DNA of 62,483 nucleotides from an uncultured Bacteroidota bacterium (GCA_903839875.1 CAIMDZ010000149.1:1-62483); one strand, 5' to 3'; shown: positions 9,184 through 18,171, counted from the first letter of the stretch. Notes: generated by a model from the sequence alone, not told the origin. A program made the numbers and translations.

Positions 9184-9714
9184 CTACTCAGTCAGAACAT
9201 CCGTTTCAGTTGTTGTGATATTGGTTGTAAGATCAGTAGCAGTTGTATTGATAACAATTGTAGTTGCAGCAGGATATTTTGCAACCTTGATTTGTCCACT
9301 ACCGAAAATTGACTTGCCCTGCACCTGCTGGGACGGGATATACAAACTGTCATTTACTACGTATGCGCTTATTGGCGAAGTAAAATAATTCTGAAAATTT
9401 TCGATCATAATATTGTTAATCGCGGAGTTGCCAGCCACAATTGATACCGGATATTGAGCGCTTTCGGATGCAGAGCTTTTCCCCTGCGCCTGCCAGTTGC
9501 CTATGAACACCAGCCTCGAAACAACAGTACAATTTGCTCCCTGGTAACCTATAGAACAAGTGCAGGCGCCGTTAGTACACACCCCGCCATTGGCACATAA
9601 TGTAGAACGGCATTTGTCGCGGTTGCAGGATGTGGAAATAATTGCCGCGAAGGTTGTAACTACAGCCAGGCAAACCAGCAGACTTGTTTTGATAAGATTT
9701 TTCAGCGATTGCAT
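9184..9714 (-). CDS. Lipoprotein with an EGF-like cysteine module
   Basis: 176 residues. The N-terminus is a lipoprotein signal with a lipobox-like TSC (Cys about residue 30). Directly after it comes an EGF-like pattern, CRSTLCANGGVCTNGACTC followed by SIGYQGANC, six cysteines in the usual spacing. The remaining 120 residues are Thr/Ser-rich and beta-like, similar to many small Bacteroidota surface proteins. The function is unknown. The gene converges with pccB. Confidence 0.7.
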   Translation of the reverse strand: MQSLKNLIKTSLLVCLAVVTTFAAIISTSCNRDKCRSTLCANGGVCTNGACTCSIGYQGANCTVVSRLVFIGNWQAQGKSSASESAQYPVSIVAGNSAINNIMIENFQNYFTSPISAYVVNDSLYIPSQQVQGKSIFGSGQIKVAKYPAATTIVINTTATDLTTNITTTETDVLTE

Positions 9715-9824
9715 AAGATCATGTTTAGAATAAAATTAGCACATTATTCAGGAAAATGTCCAAAAATTGTATTCGATTTTTATCCGGTGCAACCGCTGAT
9801 TAATATTCTAGGGAAATACGTCCC

Positions 9825-11360
9825 CTACTCCCATTCTATTGTCGCCGGTGGCTTTGAGCTGATGTCATATACCACGCGGTTGATGCCACGTACCTGGTTG
9901 ATAATGTCGCTGGATATCTTTGCCAATAAGTCGTAAGGTAAATGCACCCAGTCGGCGGTCATGCCGTCAACTGATGTTACGGCACGAAGGGCACAGGTAA
10001 ATTCGTAGGTGCGTTCATCGCCCATTACGCCCACACTCTGCACGGGCAGTAATATTGCTCCGGCCTGCCATATTTTATGATACCAGCCGCTGTCGCGAAG
10101 GTGTTGAATATAAATTGCATCTGCTTCCTGCAGCAGTTTTACTTTTTCTTCTGATACGGCGCCAAGTATGCGTATGCCCAGGCCCGGACCGGGGAATGGA
10201 TGGCGGCCAATAAATACGTCATCAATGCCCAACTCGCGGCCTACCCTGCGCACTTCGTCTTTGAACAACAGGCGCAGCGGCTCAATAAGCGACAGGTGCA
10301 TGATCTCCGGCAGTCCACCTACATTGTGGTGCGACTTGATCGTCTGGGATGGGCCACCATGCACAGACATGGATTCAACTACATCGGGATAAATAGTACC
10401 CTGGCCCAGGAAGCTTACATCTTTCAGCTGCAGCGCTTCGTCATGAAAAACTTCTATAAACAATCGGCCAATTATCTTTCTTTTTGTTTCGGGATCGCTT
10501 ACTCCCTCCAGTTCTTTGTAAAAGGTTTTGCGGGCATCCACGCCCTTGGTATTCAGGCCCAGGTGTTTGTACCCCTCCAGCACCTGTTCGAACTCACCTT
10601 TGCGCAGCAGGCCGTTGTCTACAAATATGCAATAGAGGTTATCACCAATGGCTTTATGTATCAGGGTGGCCGCAACGGTAGAATCAACACCGCCGCTCAA
10701 TGCCATAACAACTTTCTTACCACCAGTCTGCGCCTTGATACGTGCTACAGTTTCTTGTATAAAAGCAGCCGGTGTCCAGTCTTGTTTGCATCCGCATATG
10801 TCTATGAGGAAGTTCTTCAGTATTTGCCTGCCATCGGTGGTATGTGTCACTTCGGGGTGAAACTGTATGGCGTAAACAGCATGTTTTGCATAGGCATCAC
10901 TTGCCTTAAATGCTGCAACAGGTATACTATCTGTGCGCGCAATCAGTTTGAATCCTTCCGGCAACTTCTTAATCGTATCGCTATGGCTCATCCATACCTG
11001 TGTGCCCTGCGGAACATCAACGAACAACGGATCATGGCCAATATCCTGCAGATGCGCCCGGCCGTACTCACGGTGGGCTGATTTACCTACTTCACCACCG
11101 GCCTGCTTTGCCAGCAACTGTGCACCATAGCATACTGCCAACACCGGCAGATGCGCCGCCATGGCAGCAATATCGGGCGACGGAGCATCGGCATCATTTA
11201 CCGAGCAGGGGCTGCCGGATAGTATGACACCTTTTAGATCAGCATCGTATTGTATCGGCTTATTGCAAGGCTGTATTTCGCAATACACATTCAATTCGCG
11301 GATGTTACGCGCAATCAGTTGTGTGTACTGGGAACCAAAATCGAGAATTAATATTTTCAT
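9825..11360 (-). CDS. guaA: GMP synthase (glutamine-hydrolysing)
   Basis: 511 residues, full length. GuaA converts XMP to GMP using ATP and glutamine. The class I amidotransferase domain carries the nucleophile Cys in [19 protein letters not shown] and the catalytic His-Glu in FHPEVTHT. The ATP-pyrophosphatase P-loop is [14 protein letters not shown], and the C-terminal dimerisation/XMP region ends PPATIEWE. The start [20 protein letters not shown] is canonical. Confidence 0.97.
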   Translation of the reverse strand: MKILILDFGSQYTQLIARNIRELNVYCEIQPCNKPIQYDADLKGVILSGSPCSVNDADAPSPDIAAMAAHLPVLAVCYGAQLLAKQAGGEVGKSAHREYGRAHLQDIGHDPLFVDVPQGTQVWMSHSDTIKKLPEGFKLIARTDSIPVAAFKASDAYAKHAVYAIQFHPEVTHTTDGRQILKNFLIDICGCKQDWTPAAFIQETVARIKAQTGGKKVVMALSGGVDSTVAATLIHKAIGDNLYCIFVDNGLLRKGEFEQVLEGYKHLGLNTKGVDARKTFYKELEGVSDPETKRKIIGRLFIEVFHDEALQLKDVSFLGQGTIYPDVVESMSVHGGPSQTIKSHHNVGGLPEIMHLSLIEPLRLLFKDEVRRVGRELGIDDVFIGRHPFPGPGLGIRILGAVSEEKVKLLQEADAIYIQHLRDSGWYHKIWQAGAILLPVQSVGVMGDERTYEFTCALRAVTSVDGMTADWVHLPYDLLAKISSDIINQVRGINRVVYDISSKPPATIEWE

Positions 11361-11502
11361 ACCCCAAACCCCTAAAGGGGCTTCGCTTTTTGCTAAACTC
11401 CCGGCTAATGATCATAGATCAACGGTAGTCCAGTTTTGTTAAAAAATAGTTTTGCCTCGCGTCTTCCGTAACATGGGTAGCCCCCCTTTAGGGGCGGAGG
11501 GG
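11361..11502. repeat. Short CCCCTTTAGGGG-type hairpins between guaA and DUF3467 gene
   Basis: CCCC-TAAA-GGGG is at 11369-11380 and CCCC-TTTA-GGGG at 11483-11494, the second nested in GTAGCCCC...GGGGCTAC (11477-11506). These are short palindromes of the type dispersed between genes in this phylum. The second could serve as a terminator-like structure for the gene on the minus strand, but it lacks a T-tract. Confidence 0.5.
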
Positions 11503-11817
11503 CTACGCCTGAGCCGTAGGCGCACCGAAATTAAACGGCATAGCTGTTGTTTCCTGGTCCTTGATATTGCCGTATTGCGCTTCAAAGCGCTTTACATTAT
11601 CTATCAGGGCCTTCATCAGACGCTTGGCGTGCTGAGGAGTCATTACTATACGCGATTTAACTTTAGCTTTTGGTACGTTGGGCATAACATTCACAAAATC
11701 TATTACAAATTCGGCAAATGAATGGGTAATAATAGCCAGGTTGGCATACTCGCCATCAGCCATTTCTTCAGAAAGTTCGATATTCAGTTGTTGTTCGGGG
11801 ATTGGTTGATCAGCCAT
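11503..11817 (-). CDS. DUF3467 domain protein
   Basis: 104 residues. The pattern LNIELSEEMADGEYANLAIITHS, followed by FVIDFVNVMPNVPKAKVKSRIVMTPQHAKRLMKAL, is typical of DUF3467, a short conserved bacterial family of unknown function. The protein is soluble and has no signal peptide. It is on the same strand as guaA, upstream of it, with about 140 nt between them. Confidence 0.8.
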   Translation of the reverse strand: MADQPIPEQQLNIELSEEMADGEYANLAIITHSFAEFVIDFVNVMPNVPKAKVKSRIVMTPQHAKRLMKALIDNVKRFEAQYGNIKDQETTAMPFNFGAPTAQA

Positions 11818-11917
11818 ATAAGTGCTTTTGTGAGGATGCGAAATTAGGCTAATTTAGGCAAAAAGTGGCAATATCAACCCAATCAACTATTTCTGATCCT
11901 GAGCCCCCCAAAGGTCA

Positions 11918-12000
11918 ACTTTTCACCCCATAAACATTCCACTCAACCACTCAACCAATCAACCTGTCAACTTATCAACCAATCAACCAGTCAACTTTTG
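11918..12000. repeat. Degenerate CAACCAATCAACC tandem repeat
   Basis: Short units of the form TCAACCA(A/C)TCAACC and GTCAACTTATCAACC repeat irregularly. There is no reading frame and no spacer-repeat regularity. Simple repeats like this are common between genes of such genomes. It lies just upstream of the gldD promoter region. Confidence 0.6.
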
Positions 12001-12043
12001 TCATCGTGAGTCTAGCCGAACGACAACCTTTCAACTAATCACT

Positions 12044-12051
12044 TATCTTTG
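12044..12051 (+). promoter_or_regulatory. -7 box close to the gldD start
   Basis: TATCTTTG matches TAnnTTTG exactly and ends only 5 nt before the gldD ATG. If used, the mRNA would be leaderless or nearly so. No good -33 element is visible. Confidence 0.35.
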
Positions 12052-12056
12052 ACCCC

Positions 12057-12647
12057 ATGCAGCGGATACTGATCGCATTAATTTGCTTATTTTTTATTGG
12101 CTCCTGCAAGCCACCTGTGTTTCCACCCAAGCCACCTGGATACTTCAGGATAGATACACCTGCCGAACACCTGTATAAGTTGTTCGACCAGCCCGGCTAC
12201 CCCTATACTTTTGAATATCCGGTATATAGTGTACCGGAGCATGATACGATGTTTCTTGCAGATTCTATTGATACCCGGTACTGGATCAATATCAATTTCC
12301 CTGAATTAGGTGCAATAATAAACATCACTTATAAGGAAATCACCCCCAAACAACCCCTTAGTAAGCTGGTAATGGATTCTTACGGGATGTCATTTTTTCA
12401 CCATGAAAAAGCCGATTATATTCAGTCAACAGAATTCAGGAATCAGCACGGCTCATCGGGTATTATTTATATATTGGGTGGCAATGCGGCCTCGAAATAC
12501 CAGTTTACAGCTACTGACTCCACTAAAAACTTCATCCGCGGTGCACTCTATTTTAACGTTACCCCCAATGCCGACTCCCTGAAACCGGCATCTGACTTTA
12601 TTGAACGGGATATTGAGCATATGCTGTGGACGCTGAAGTGGCGGTAA
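12057..12647 (+). CDS. gldD: Gliding motility lipoprotein GldD
   Basis: 196 residues. The lipoprotein signal ends at Cys17 in LICLFFIGSCKPP, and the mature start PPKPPGYFRIDTP is the GldD hallmark. In flavobacteria GldD is an outer-membrane-associated lipoprotein needed for gliding and T9SS function. Its presence agrees with the T9SS sorting domains found later in the window. It is usually next to gldE or other gld genes, but none is seen here. It is the last clearly chromosomal gene before the mobile region. Confidence 0.85.
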   Translation: MQRILIALICLFFIGSCKPPVFPPKPPGYFRIDTPAEHLYKLFDQPGYPYTFEYPVYSVPEHDTMFLADSIDTRYWININFPELGAIINITYKEITPKQPLSKLVMDSYGMSFFHHEKADYIQSTEFRNQHGSSGIIYILGGNAASKYQFTATDSTKNFIRGALYFNVTPNADSLKPASDFIERDIEHMLWTLKWR

Positions 12648-12692
12648 TTTAATGACTAAATGGCTTATAATGGCTCAATTTCTCAATTAATG

Positions 12693-12724
12693 TTGTTTTG
12701 ATCGGTGTTTAATTCTTATTTTTG
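12693..12724 (+). promoter_or_regulatory. Original promoter of the interrupted tRNA-Arg gene
   Basis: TTG at 12693-12695, 21 nt, then TATTTTTG at 12717-12724 fits the Bacteroidota promoter, followed by CCGCTC as at rpsO. It lies 18 nt upstream of the tRNA 5' half at 12743. It now transcribes only a severed half gene and whatever lies downstream in the element. Confidence 0.6.
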
Positions 12725-12742
12725 CCGCTCTTTAAAAAGATT

Positions 12743-12773
12743 GGTCTCATAGTTCAATGGATAGAATAGAAGT
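12743..12773 (+). pseudogene. Severed 5' half of tRNA-Arg (element 1 attachment site, left)
   Basis: The first 31 bases match the 5' end of the intact tRNA-Arg at 29253 with one difference (A instead of G at tRNA position 7). The match stops in the anticodon stem/loop. Position 7 here would pair as A-U with U66 of the 3' half at 29317, while the present tRNA has a G-U wobble. This suggests the left piece is the ancestral chromosomal 5' half. The crossover therefore lay within the 5' half or anticodon region. Confidence 0.8.
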
Positions 12774-12792
12774 ATAATCCTCTGAACTAATC

Positions 12793-12874
12793 AACTGATT
12801 GATTATCAAAGTTTTATCGCTGTTTTTAAAATTATTGGGGGACATTTGGGGGATATTTTAGACGAATTTACGAT
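12793..12874. repeat. Left-end arm repeats B and A of element 1
   Basis: Repeat B (12793-12816, core AACTGATTGATTAT) matches 29226-29249 at 22 of 24 bases. Repeat A (12835-12874, containing ACATTTGGGGGATATTT) matches 29163-29202 at about 37 of 40. All copies have the same orientation. On the left the order is tRNA-B-A, on the right A-B-tRNA. This is what arm-type integrase sites flanking a core would look like. Confidence 0.8.
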
Positions 12875-13016
12875 CATCCGTGTGTCGTTTTTTGTTCTTA
12901 TAAAGTTACTATAAATCACTCGAAAAATCTAATTTTTGTTCACTTATTTATGAGTAACAAGACAATGAAGCGAACATAATAAAACCCGTCATTTCTGGCA
13001 GGTTTATTTTAGTTGG

Positions 13017-13548
13017 TTATGCGTTTTTCAGTAAATCCATTAATTTGTTGGCAGTGATATGGCTAACAAATTCTGTTGAAATAATCTCTTTAGTATAATA
13101 TTCAAGAATAACCCTGCTGGATGTTCCATGTAATTCAGAAGCATTCCCACCATTATCAAGTTTTATTTACTTCAATTAAGAAAGTGGATACTTGGAATAG
13201 TAAATTCCTATTCAAAGTATTTAATGTTGTTGATTTTATTTCATTACCCTTACCTGGGCGTTTATCATATGCTTTATGAGGGCGTGAACTTACTTTATCA
13301 GGAACTACTAATGCAATCCCTGTAGATTTCATTTCCTTCATAACTTTTGTATAGTGGTTCCTTTCAATTCTCTTATTGGTTAACGGCACTCTATATTGTA
13401 TCTGATATGATGGCGCATATCCGCCGTCCAATTCCCAAAATATCTCATTATACACTTTGTTAGTACAAATTTTATGAAGGGTTTTTAATACCTGATGTGC
13501 TGGTTTTATGCGCTCTGGTTTTATGTCCTTGAATTTTAAGTCTTTCAT
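13017..13548 (-). pseudogene. Unrecognised element-1 gene, probably frameshifted
   Basis: The upstream frame gives 130 residues from MKDLKFKDIKPERIKPAHQ to STFLIEVNKT, stopping at 13156. The region just downstream continues in another frame as KLDNGGNASELHGTSSRVIL, then EYYTKEIISTEF up to a TAA at 13017-13019. This is well-formed protein sequence. The two pieces join near the AAAA run at about 13160-13164, suggesting a one-base slip. The joined product would be about 175 residues. I do not recognise the family. The conserved-looking core (WELDGGYAPSYQIQYRVPLTNKR) suggests a nucleic-acid-related role only by context. Confidence 0.55.
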
Positions 13549-13624
13549 AATAATTAAAGATAAAACCTTACTTGGACATATTACACTTTCTGTTTCAAAT
13601 GTAATAGTAATATAGTTGTTATTT

Positions 13625-13658
13625 TTTGTATATGTTAACAAATTTAGACGTAGTTTTG
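13625..13658 (+). promoter_or_regulatory. Possible promoter of the 13678 gene
   Basis: TTTG at 13625-13628, 22 nt, then TAGTTTTG at 13651-13658, 19 nt before the start codon at 13678. The spacing is slightly long for the consensus. Confidence 0.35.
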
Positions 13659-13677
13659 TGATAATTAAAACAACAAA

Positions 13678-14058
13678 ATGAAAAAGCAAACTAAGGGAGC
13701 ATTCGGTAAAATAATAAAAGAATTAGGTTCATATGCAGTTGAATCGGCAACTCGAAATGCCGGGAAACCACCTACGACATTTATAGAAGCAAAACAAAAG
13801 GATATGCCAGCAGGTTCCAATCATACTTTTATGACTTGGGTGGCAGGCGAGCAAGTATGGATTACAGCATTAACATCGGAAGACCCTACATTAAATGAAT
13901 ATAGAATGTCTTTTCCTAACGGCGTTGTAAGGTATTCAACAATAGACGAATTTATGGGAACACCATATGAGCCTTTTATACCGCTTATAAAGAAACTATC
14001 TGATAAGATAGATGAAGCGGATATGAAGATTGAAGATGGCGAATTATATACAAGATAA
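13678..14058 (+). CDS. Unrecognised element-1 protein, 126 aa
   Basis: 126 residues, MKKQTKGAFGKIIKELGSYA... ending KIEDGELYTR. It has a basic N-terminus and an acidic C-terminal helix, with no signal peptide or membrane segment. It is transcribed divergently from the 13548 gene. The function is unknown. The gene precedes the ParB/methyltransferase fusion by 160 nt on the same strand. Confidence 0.6.
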   Translation: MKKQTKGAFGKIIKELGSYAVESATRNAGKPPTTFIEAKQKDMPAGSNHTFMTWVAGEQVWITALTSEDPTLNEYRMSFPNGVVRYSTIDEFMGTPYEPFIPLIKKLSDKIDEADMKIEDGELYTR

Positions 14059-14221
14059 TAAAGCACTTTTATTAGTGAAACCTATAAACCCTATCAATTT
14101 TTTAAGACACCGTCACAACAGTTCAGGCAAAAAAGTTTTACAGAATTTTTGCCAGAATTTTTTACATTAATTAATTATCTACTTTATCTTAATTTTAAGA
14201 CAAACTATAAAACTCTAACAT

Positions 14222-16201
14222 ATGTACTGGACAATAGATAAACAAGTTTTTTTGGTTCCACTATCATTAATAACCTTTTTGGAGGATGATGTTTATTCAC
14301 CAATTGATTTGGTTGATGAAGCAAAGTTTATTGATGATATAAAAACCAATGGACAAACACAGGATGTTTTTTTAACAGAAGATAATCTTTGCATCGGTGG
14401 CAGGAGAATTTGTAAAGCTTTAAAAGCTATTGGGAAAACACACGCAAACGCCCAGCGTGTTATGATAGAACCGAAATTTTACCCGGTATTTTTATATTCT
14501 AATAATAATTACAGGCTAAAAACAAAACTAGAATGTTACAGGGAGGTGAAAATAATTTTAGCCACTATACCCAGACACCGAGGCACACCAGAGCCACCCA
14601 CACCCGCACCAACGGAAGATGAAAAGCCTGTTGATACGCCGAAATCATTTGCTGATAGAATGGTTGCTGGTGAAAAAATGATTTCTCCGGAAGATTTACA
14701 GTATTATGAAAACAATAAAGGGGCTATTGAAGTTGAATTGAAATCTAAAATCATACTACCAGATGATTTTGATTTTGAAGAAGCATCAGTTGCAACAAGA
14801 TTTCCGATTAATGTCCCTGATGATGATTTTTTTGCTTTTTTAGATGAACCAGAAGAAGCAACACCTAAACCCATACCAACACCAATACCAACTATACACA
14901 TACCACCTAAACCCATACCAACACCAATACCAACTATACCCATACCAACACCCGTAACAACTATACTCATACCCATACCAACACCCGTAACAACTATACC
15001 CATACCAACACCCGCACCACCAAAACGAAAAACACCTATTCAAAAGGCTGTAAAATTGGCAGACAATGGCACAAATAGTACAGAGTTCCAAAGGATGCAG
15101 TATATAGAACGCATTGATGAAAAATACCCCGGCAATGACTTATTACAATTGTTGGCTACCAAATGTCCTAATGTGGATTTGGTTTGGAAAGCAGCAAAAA
15201 AAGTTGAAGAAAGAAATAACCAAAAAGAAAACCCTACACCAGCACTAAAAATTCCAACTACAACACGTTATTACAACCTATTTAACAAGTCAAATTGGGA
15301 AATGGATGAGGTTGAAAATAACAGCATAGATTTTACATTAACTTCTCACCCCTACTGGAAACAGATTAAATATACTGAGGAGAATAAAAATGAAATGGGG
15401 CAGGAGCCAACAGTTAAAGACCATATAATTAATTTAGTTAAAACCTACACAGAAGTTTTTAAGAAAACAAGGCGTAGTGGAAATTTATTTGTGAATATGA
15501 AGGGCACATTTGATAGACATATTAATCATTTGGTGGAGCAAAAATTTGTTACAGCAATGTGTGGAATTGGTTGGCATCATCAAGATACTTTTATCTGGAA
15601 CAAAAAAGGTGGAGGTAAAAGGTCTGGTAATAATAATTATCAACCGCCAAACAGTTATGAACAAATTTTCTGGTTTACTAAAACACCCAACTTCTATTAT
15701 AAGCCGATAGAAATTCCAATTCCAAAGGATGAACCAATAACAGTAACATTTAAAGCGGCAGAAACACGGGTAGAAAGCAAGGGGTTAACCTGCTATGATA
15801 AAATTGATGTTAGCCGGGCTTTTACCTCATTCACAAATGTTATTGATGAAACATATTTTCTTGATGTTATCAATGCTAATAGTGCCGCAACCGACAGCCG
15901 ATTTATGAATAAATTATATGGTGAACACGTTGCACCATTTCCTATGAATTTGCCCCTTTTATTTCTGTTACAATTTTGTCCGGATAACGGGCGGGCACTT
16001 GAACCATTTTTGGGCCGTGGTGCTGGGTTGGTAGCAGCCCTTATGTTAGGACATACTTGTTTTGGTTACGAAACTGTACCGAAGTATTTTGAAACAGCAC
16101 AAAAACTACTGGCAGATGTGGTAAAAGATATTGATTATTACAGGGAGCAAATGAGGGAAATAGAATTGCAATACCAACAGAAATTTAATAAGGCAGCATA
16201 A
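14222..16201 (+). CDS. ParB-like domain fused to a beta-class DNA methyltransferase with altered catalytic motif
   Basis: 659 residues. The N-terminus (about 20-85) looks like a ParB/Srx-type domain: IDDIKTNGQTQDVFLTEDN, then CIGGRRICKAL. Residues about 216-268 are a Pro-Ile-Thr repeat linker. The C-terminal half carries methyltransferase motif IV as T374-SHPYW and motif I as EPFLGRGAG (about 594-602), the order of beta-class N4C/N6A enzymes. The canonical motif is (S/D)PPY; here the first Pro is His376, encoded by CAC, one base from CCC. Genes of this kind are frequent on mobile elements, where they modify the element or antagonise restriction. Activity is therefore doubtful. Confidence 0.75.
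   Translation: MYWTIDKQVFLVPLSLITFLEDDVYSPIDLVDEAKFIDDIKTNGQTQDVFLTEDNLCIGGRRICKALKAIGKTHANAQRVMIEPKFYPVFLYSNNNYRLKTKLECYREVKIILATIPRHRGTPEPPTPAPTEDEKPVDTPKSFADRMVAGEKMISPEDLQYYENNKGAIEVELKSKIILPDDFDFEEASVATRFPINVPDDDFFAFLDEPEEATPKPIPTPIPTIHIPPKPIPTPIPTIPIPTPVTTILIPIPTPVTTIPIPTPAPPKRKTPIQKAVKLADNGTNSTEFQRMQYIERIDEKYPGNDLLQLLATKCPNVDLVWKAAKKVEERNNQKENPTPALKIPTTTRYYNLFNKSNWEMDEVENNSIDFTLTSHPYWKQIKYTEENKNEMGQEPTVKDHIINLVKTYTEVFKKTRRSGNLFVNMKGTFDRHINHLVEQKFVTAMCGIGWHHQDTFIWNKKGGGKRSGNNNYQPPNSYEQIFWFTKTPNFYYKPIEIPIPKDEPITVTFKAAETRVESKGLTCYDKIDVSRAFTSFTNVIDETYFLDVINANSAATDSRFMNKLYGEHVAPFPMNLPLLFLLQFCPDNGRALEPFLGRGAGLVAALMLGHTCFGYETVPKYFETAQKLLADVVKDIDYYREQMREIELQYQQKFNKAA
14866..15026 (+). repeat. 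In-frame ACACCAATACC-type tandem repeat encoding Pro-Ile-Thr linker
   Basis: Units such as CCCATACCAACACCAATACC recur with AACTATACCCATACCAACAC variants, encoding PIPTPIPT and VTTIPIPTP. This is a flexible spacer between the ParB-like and methyltransferase parts. Such repeats expand and contract easily, so linker length probably varies between relatives. Confidence 0.8.
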
Positions 16202-16219
16202 ACAATTAAAAAACGCAAA

Positions 16220-16495
16220 ATGAAAATTCAAATTAACAAAGAAGAAGCAAGGCAACCTTTTTATGCCACACAACCAAACTGGTTTAACAATTTAACCGAA
16301 GCAGAAAAAGATGCTTGGTTGGATGGTTATATAAAATTACTGTTGGAAGAAAACCCAGAAATGTTTTTGGTTGAAAAAACTGATTACAATAAACCATTTT
16401 GTTTATTCACCCCTGATGAAGATGGTAGAAATGCTGCAAACAAAAGACTGGATTTGGAAGGCAGAAATGATGATATAATTATCTGTAAAAAATAA
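16220..16495 (+). CDS. Unrecognised small protein, 91 aa
   Basis: 91 residues (MKIQINKEEARQPFYATQPNW... ICKK). It follows the methyltransferase gene by 18 nt on the same strand, so it is probably co-transcribed. It is soluble, rich in Asp, Asn and Lys, with a WFNNLTEAEKDAWLDGYIKLL helix region. No family was recognised. Confidence 0.6.
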   Translation: MKIQINKEEARQPFYATQPNWFNNLTEAEKDAWLDGYIKLLLEENPEMFLVEKTDYNKPFCLFTPDEDGRNAANKRLDLEGRNDDIIICKK

Positions 16496-16591
16496 TTACA
16501 AACAATCACTTAGAAAAACGTTTTGTAGATATTGCCTTTCAAGAATGCCAAGATATAATTAGCCTCTTTCAATAACCCAAAAATAAAAACA

Positions 16592-16852
16592 ATGAAACAT
16601 CAAACCAAAAATGGCGCAAAAACGGTAGCATTATTAAGCTTTAAGCTGCAAAATCCCGGTAAAGATATAGTTATCACACAAAGGGATTGCACAGATGAAT
16701 TGGTAGAAATAACCAGAAGGTTATTTGATTTGAATATTTGTCCTACGGGCGATATAACAGAATACAAAAACGCTTTACTGGATATTTACCAGATTTATAA
16801 TGGTGATATGGATAAAACCATAGAACATATCGTTAAGGGAGTAAAGGAGTAA
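16592..16852 (+). CDS. Unrecognised small protein, 86 aa
   Basis: 86 residues (MKHQTKNGAKTVALLSFKLQ... HIVKGVKE). It has the composition of a small soluble regulatory protein, possibly alpha/beta. It is the last gene of the run 13678-16852 and is followed by 420 nt without a clear gene. Confidence 0.55.
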   Translation: MKHQTKNGAKTVALLSFKLQNPGKDIVITQRDCTDELVEITRRLFDLNICPTGDITEYKNALLDIYQIYNGDMDKTIEHIVKGVKE

Positions 16853-16859
16853 ACCTTTA

Positions 16860-17274
16860 CGCAAACGTTCTTTGAAATATTGGAATACCTATAACCCTAT
16901 ACAGTCTGTATTTCTATGTAGACTCTTTTTTTAATAAAATCAACCCGCCATGTAAGATTGAGTTGGGTATTAGGATACACAGGTCAATTTGAAATCTATA
17001 TCTGAAAGGTTAGGCATGGTAACAGCCAGTGGTGGCTCTTATGCAGGGTAACGAAAACTTTCAAGTTTTAGTATGCCATTTACAAGAAACTGAAAATGCT
17101 ATTTTAACTAATTCCGGGATAGGGCCAGTGCGTCCAATGTCTAAATTGATATTCCTGTACGGGAAATAGAACATGCCTGCAAGAGCAAGCCCTATATTCT
17201 ACTATATACTCTTCGATCAGTCTCAATTTAAGATTGGGTAGTGAACTTCGTGAACTCAGTACCTCGCTCACTCT
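16860..17274 (+). other. Possible structured non-coding RNA region
   Basis: No credible gene lies here, but many helices can be drawn. GGCAT (17013-17017) pairs with ATGCC (17073-17077), enclosing AGCCA-GTGG-TGGCT (17024-17037) and AAAACT-TTCA-AGTTTT (17054-17069), a three-way junction. Further on, ATAGGGC (17119-17125) can pair with GCCCTAT (17189-17195). It does not match the tmRNA, RNase P or riboswitch cores I know. The strand is assumed from neighbouring genes. Confidence 0.35.
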
Positions 17275-17565
17275 TTGCCAGTCTTATATTTCGTGCGTCT
17301 GTCGCCGCACATTCGTTGTGAGCTGAACAAAGAATGGCCCAATACGAAACAAAAAATTCAAGAACTAAATCAGCATATAAAAAATCTTGAAACTAAACAT
17401 TTGAACCAGGTGGATGCACTTGAATACAAACAATTGGAAAAAGACATAGCCTATATGTATGATGTCATTCGTGATGGAGGCACGACTTTTAATATTCGAC
17501 TTCGGTGGGAAATGCTTATCCCCATTATCTTCGGGGCTATCGCATTAATTGCAGGGCTCATTTGA
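17275..17565 (+). CDS. Possible small tail-anchored protein, start uncertain
   Basis: The open frame begins with a TTG and has no ATG near its start. The C-terminal half looks real: a coiled-coil stretch (KQKIQELNQHIKNLETKHLN, continuing to about residue 62) followed by a single hydrophobic segment, MLIPIIFGAIALIAGLI, at the very end. This could be a truncated gene whose 5' end was lost at the junction near 17270. The function is unknown. Confidence 0.4.
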   Translation: MPVLYFVRLSPHIRCELNKEWPNTKQKIQELNQHIKNLETKHLNQVDALEYKQLEKDIAYMYDVIRDGGTTFNIRLRWEMLIPIIFGAIALIAGLI

Positions 17566-17598
17566 GAATTCCGCAGCTGAATAAACAAATACATGAAA

Positions 17599-18171
17599 TT
17601 ACTTATGCTTTGACAAATCATTACGTATTTTACTAAGCGCCTCAGGTGTAACGCCCAGGTAAGAAGCAATCATTTTTTGTGGCACTCGCTGCACAATTTC
17701 AGGATAGGTTTGTATGAAGTCCAGATATCGTTCCTGCAAAGTAGCGCTCATGAGTAGGATAATTCTTTTTTGCAGTACTGCTACTCTTTTTGTCAATTTA
17801 TCTAAAGCTAATTTTGGCTGTAAGAGTTGAGTGTCGAGGTTAATAATCTTTTTGTCAAATACTTCTATTTCTGAATCTTCAATTGCGTCGACAAATAACT
17901 GTGTGGGCATATTTTTGACATGAGATTCAATATCCCCGATTATCCAACCTTCCGGAGCAAACATAAAAATATGCTCCTTACCCTTTTCGTCTATTGCGTA
18001 GCTTCGTAGGCAACCCTTCTTTACAAAATAAAACTTCTCTGGTTTTTCACCTTTCCTTCGTAAAATTTCGCCTTTTGCAATATGCTTGATTACGACACTA
18101 CTCTTGAGTAACTGAAGTTTCTCAGAGGAAATGGATTTTTCATTGGAAATTTCATCAAGGAGTGATTTCAT
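17599..18171 (-). CDS. Crp/Fnr-family transcriptional regulator
   Basis: 190 residues. The N-terminal cyclic-nucleotide-binding-like beta-roll is seen in KGEILRRKGEKPEKFYFVKK and GCLRSYAIDEKGKEHIFMF. The C-terminal helix-turn-helix is RVPQKMIASYLGVTPEALSK. It lacks an Fnr-type cysteine cluster. Proteins of this type are abundant in Bacteroidota and usually control adjacent stress or membrane genes. It is divergent from the yceI-like gene, the most likely target. Confidence 0.85.
   Translation of the reverse strand: MKSLLDEISNEKSISSEKLQLLKSSVVIKHIAKGEILRRKGEKPEKFYFVKKGCLRSYAIDEKGKEHIFMFAPEGWIIGDIESHVKNMPTQLFVDAIEDSEIEVFDKKIINLDTQLLQPKLALDKLTKRVAVLQKRIILLMSATLQERYLDFIQTYPEIVQRVPQKMIASYLGVTPEALSKIRNDLSKHK

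Noticed and set aside
10200-11081. 293-aa frame antisense to guaA
   Set aside because: It is fully antisense to a clear housekeeping gene and has no known domain.
11918-12000. Possible CRISPR array
   Set aside because: The repeat units are short and irregular, without unique spacers of constant length, and no cas genes are present.
16860-17274. Group I/II intron, tmRNA or retron in the structured region
   Set aside because: No intron core motifs, tag-peptide frame or reverse transcriptase are visible.
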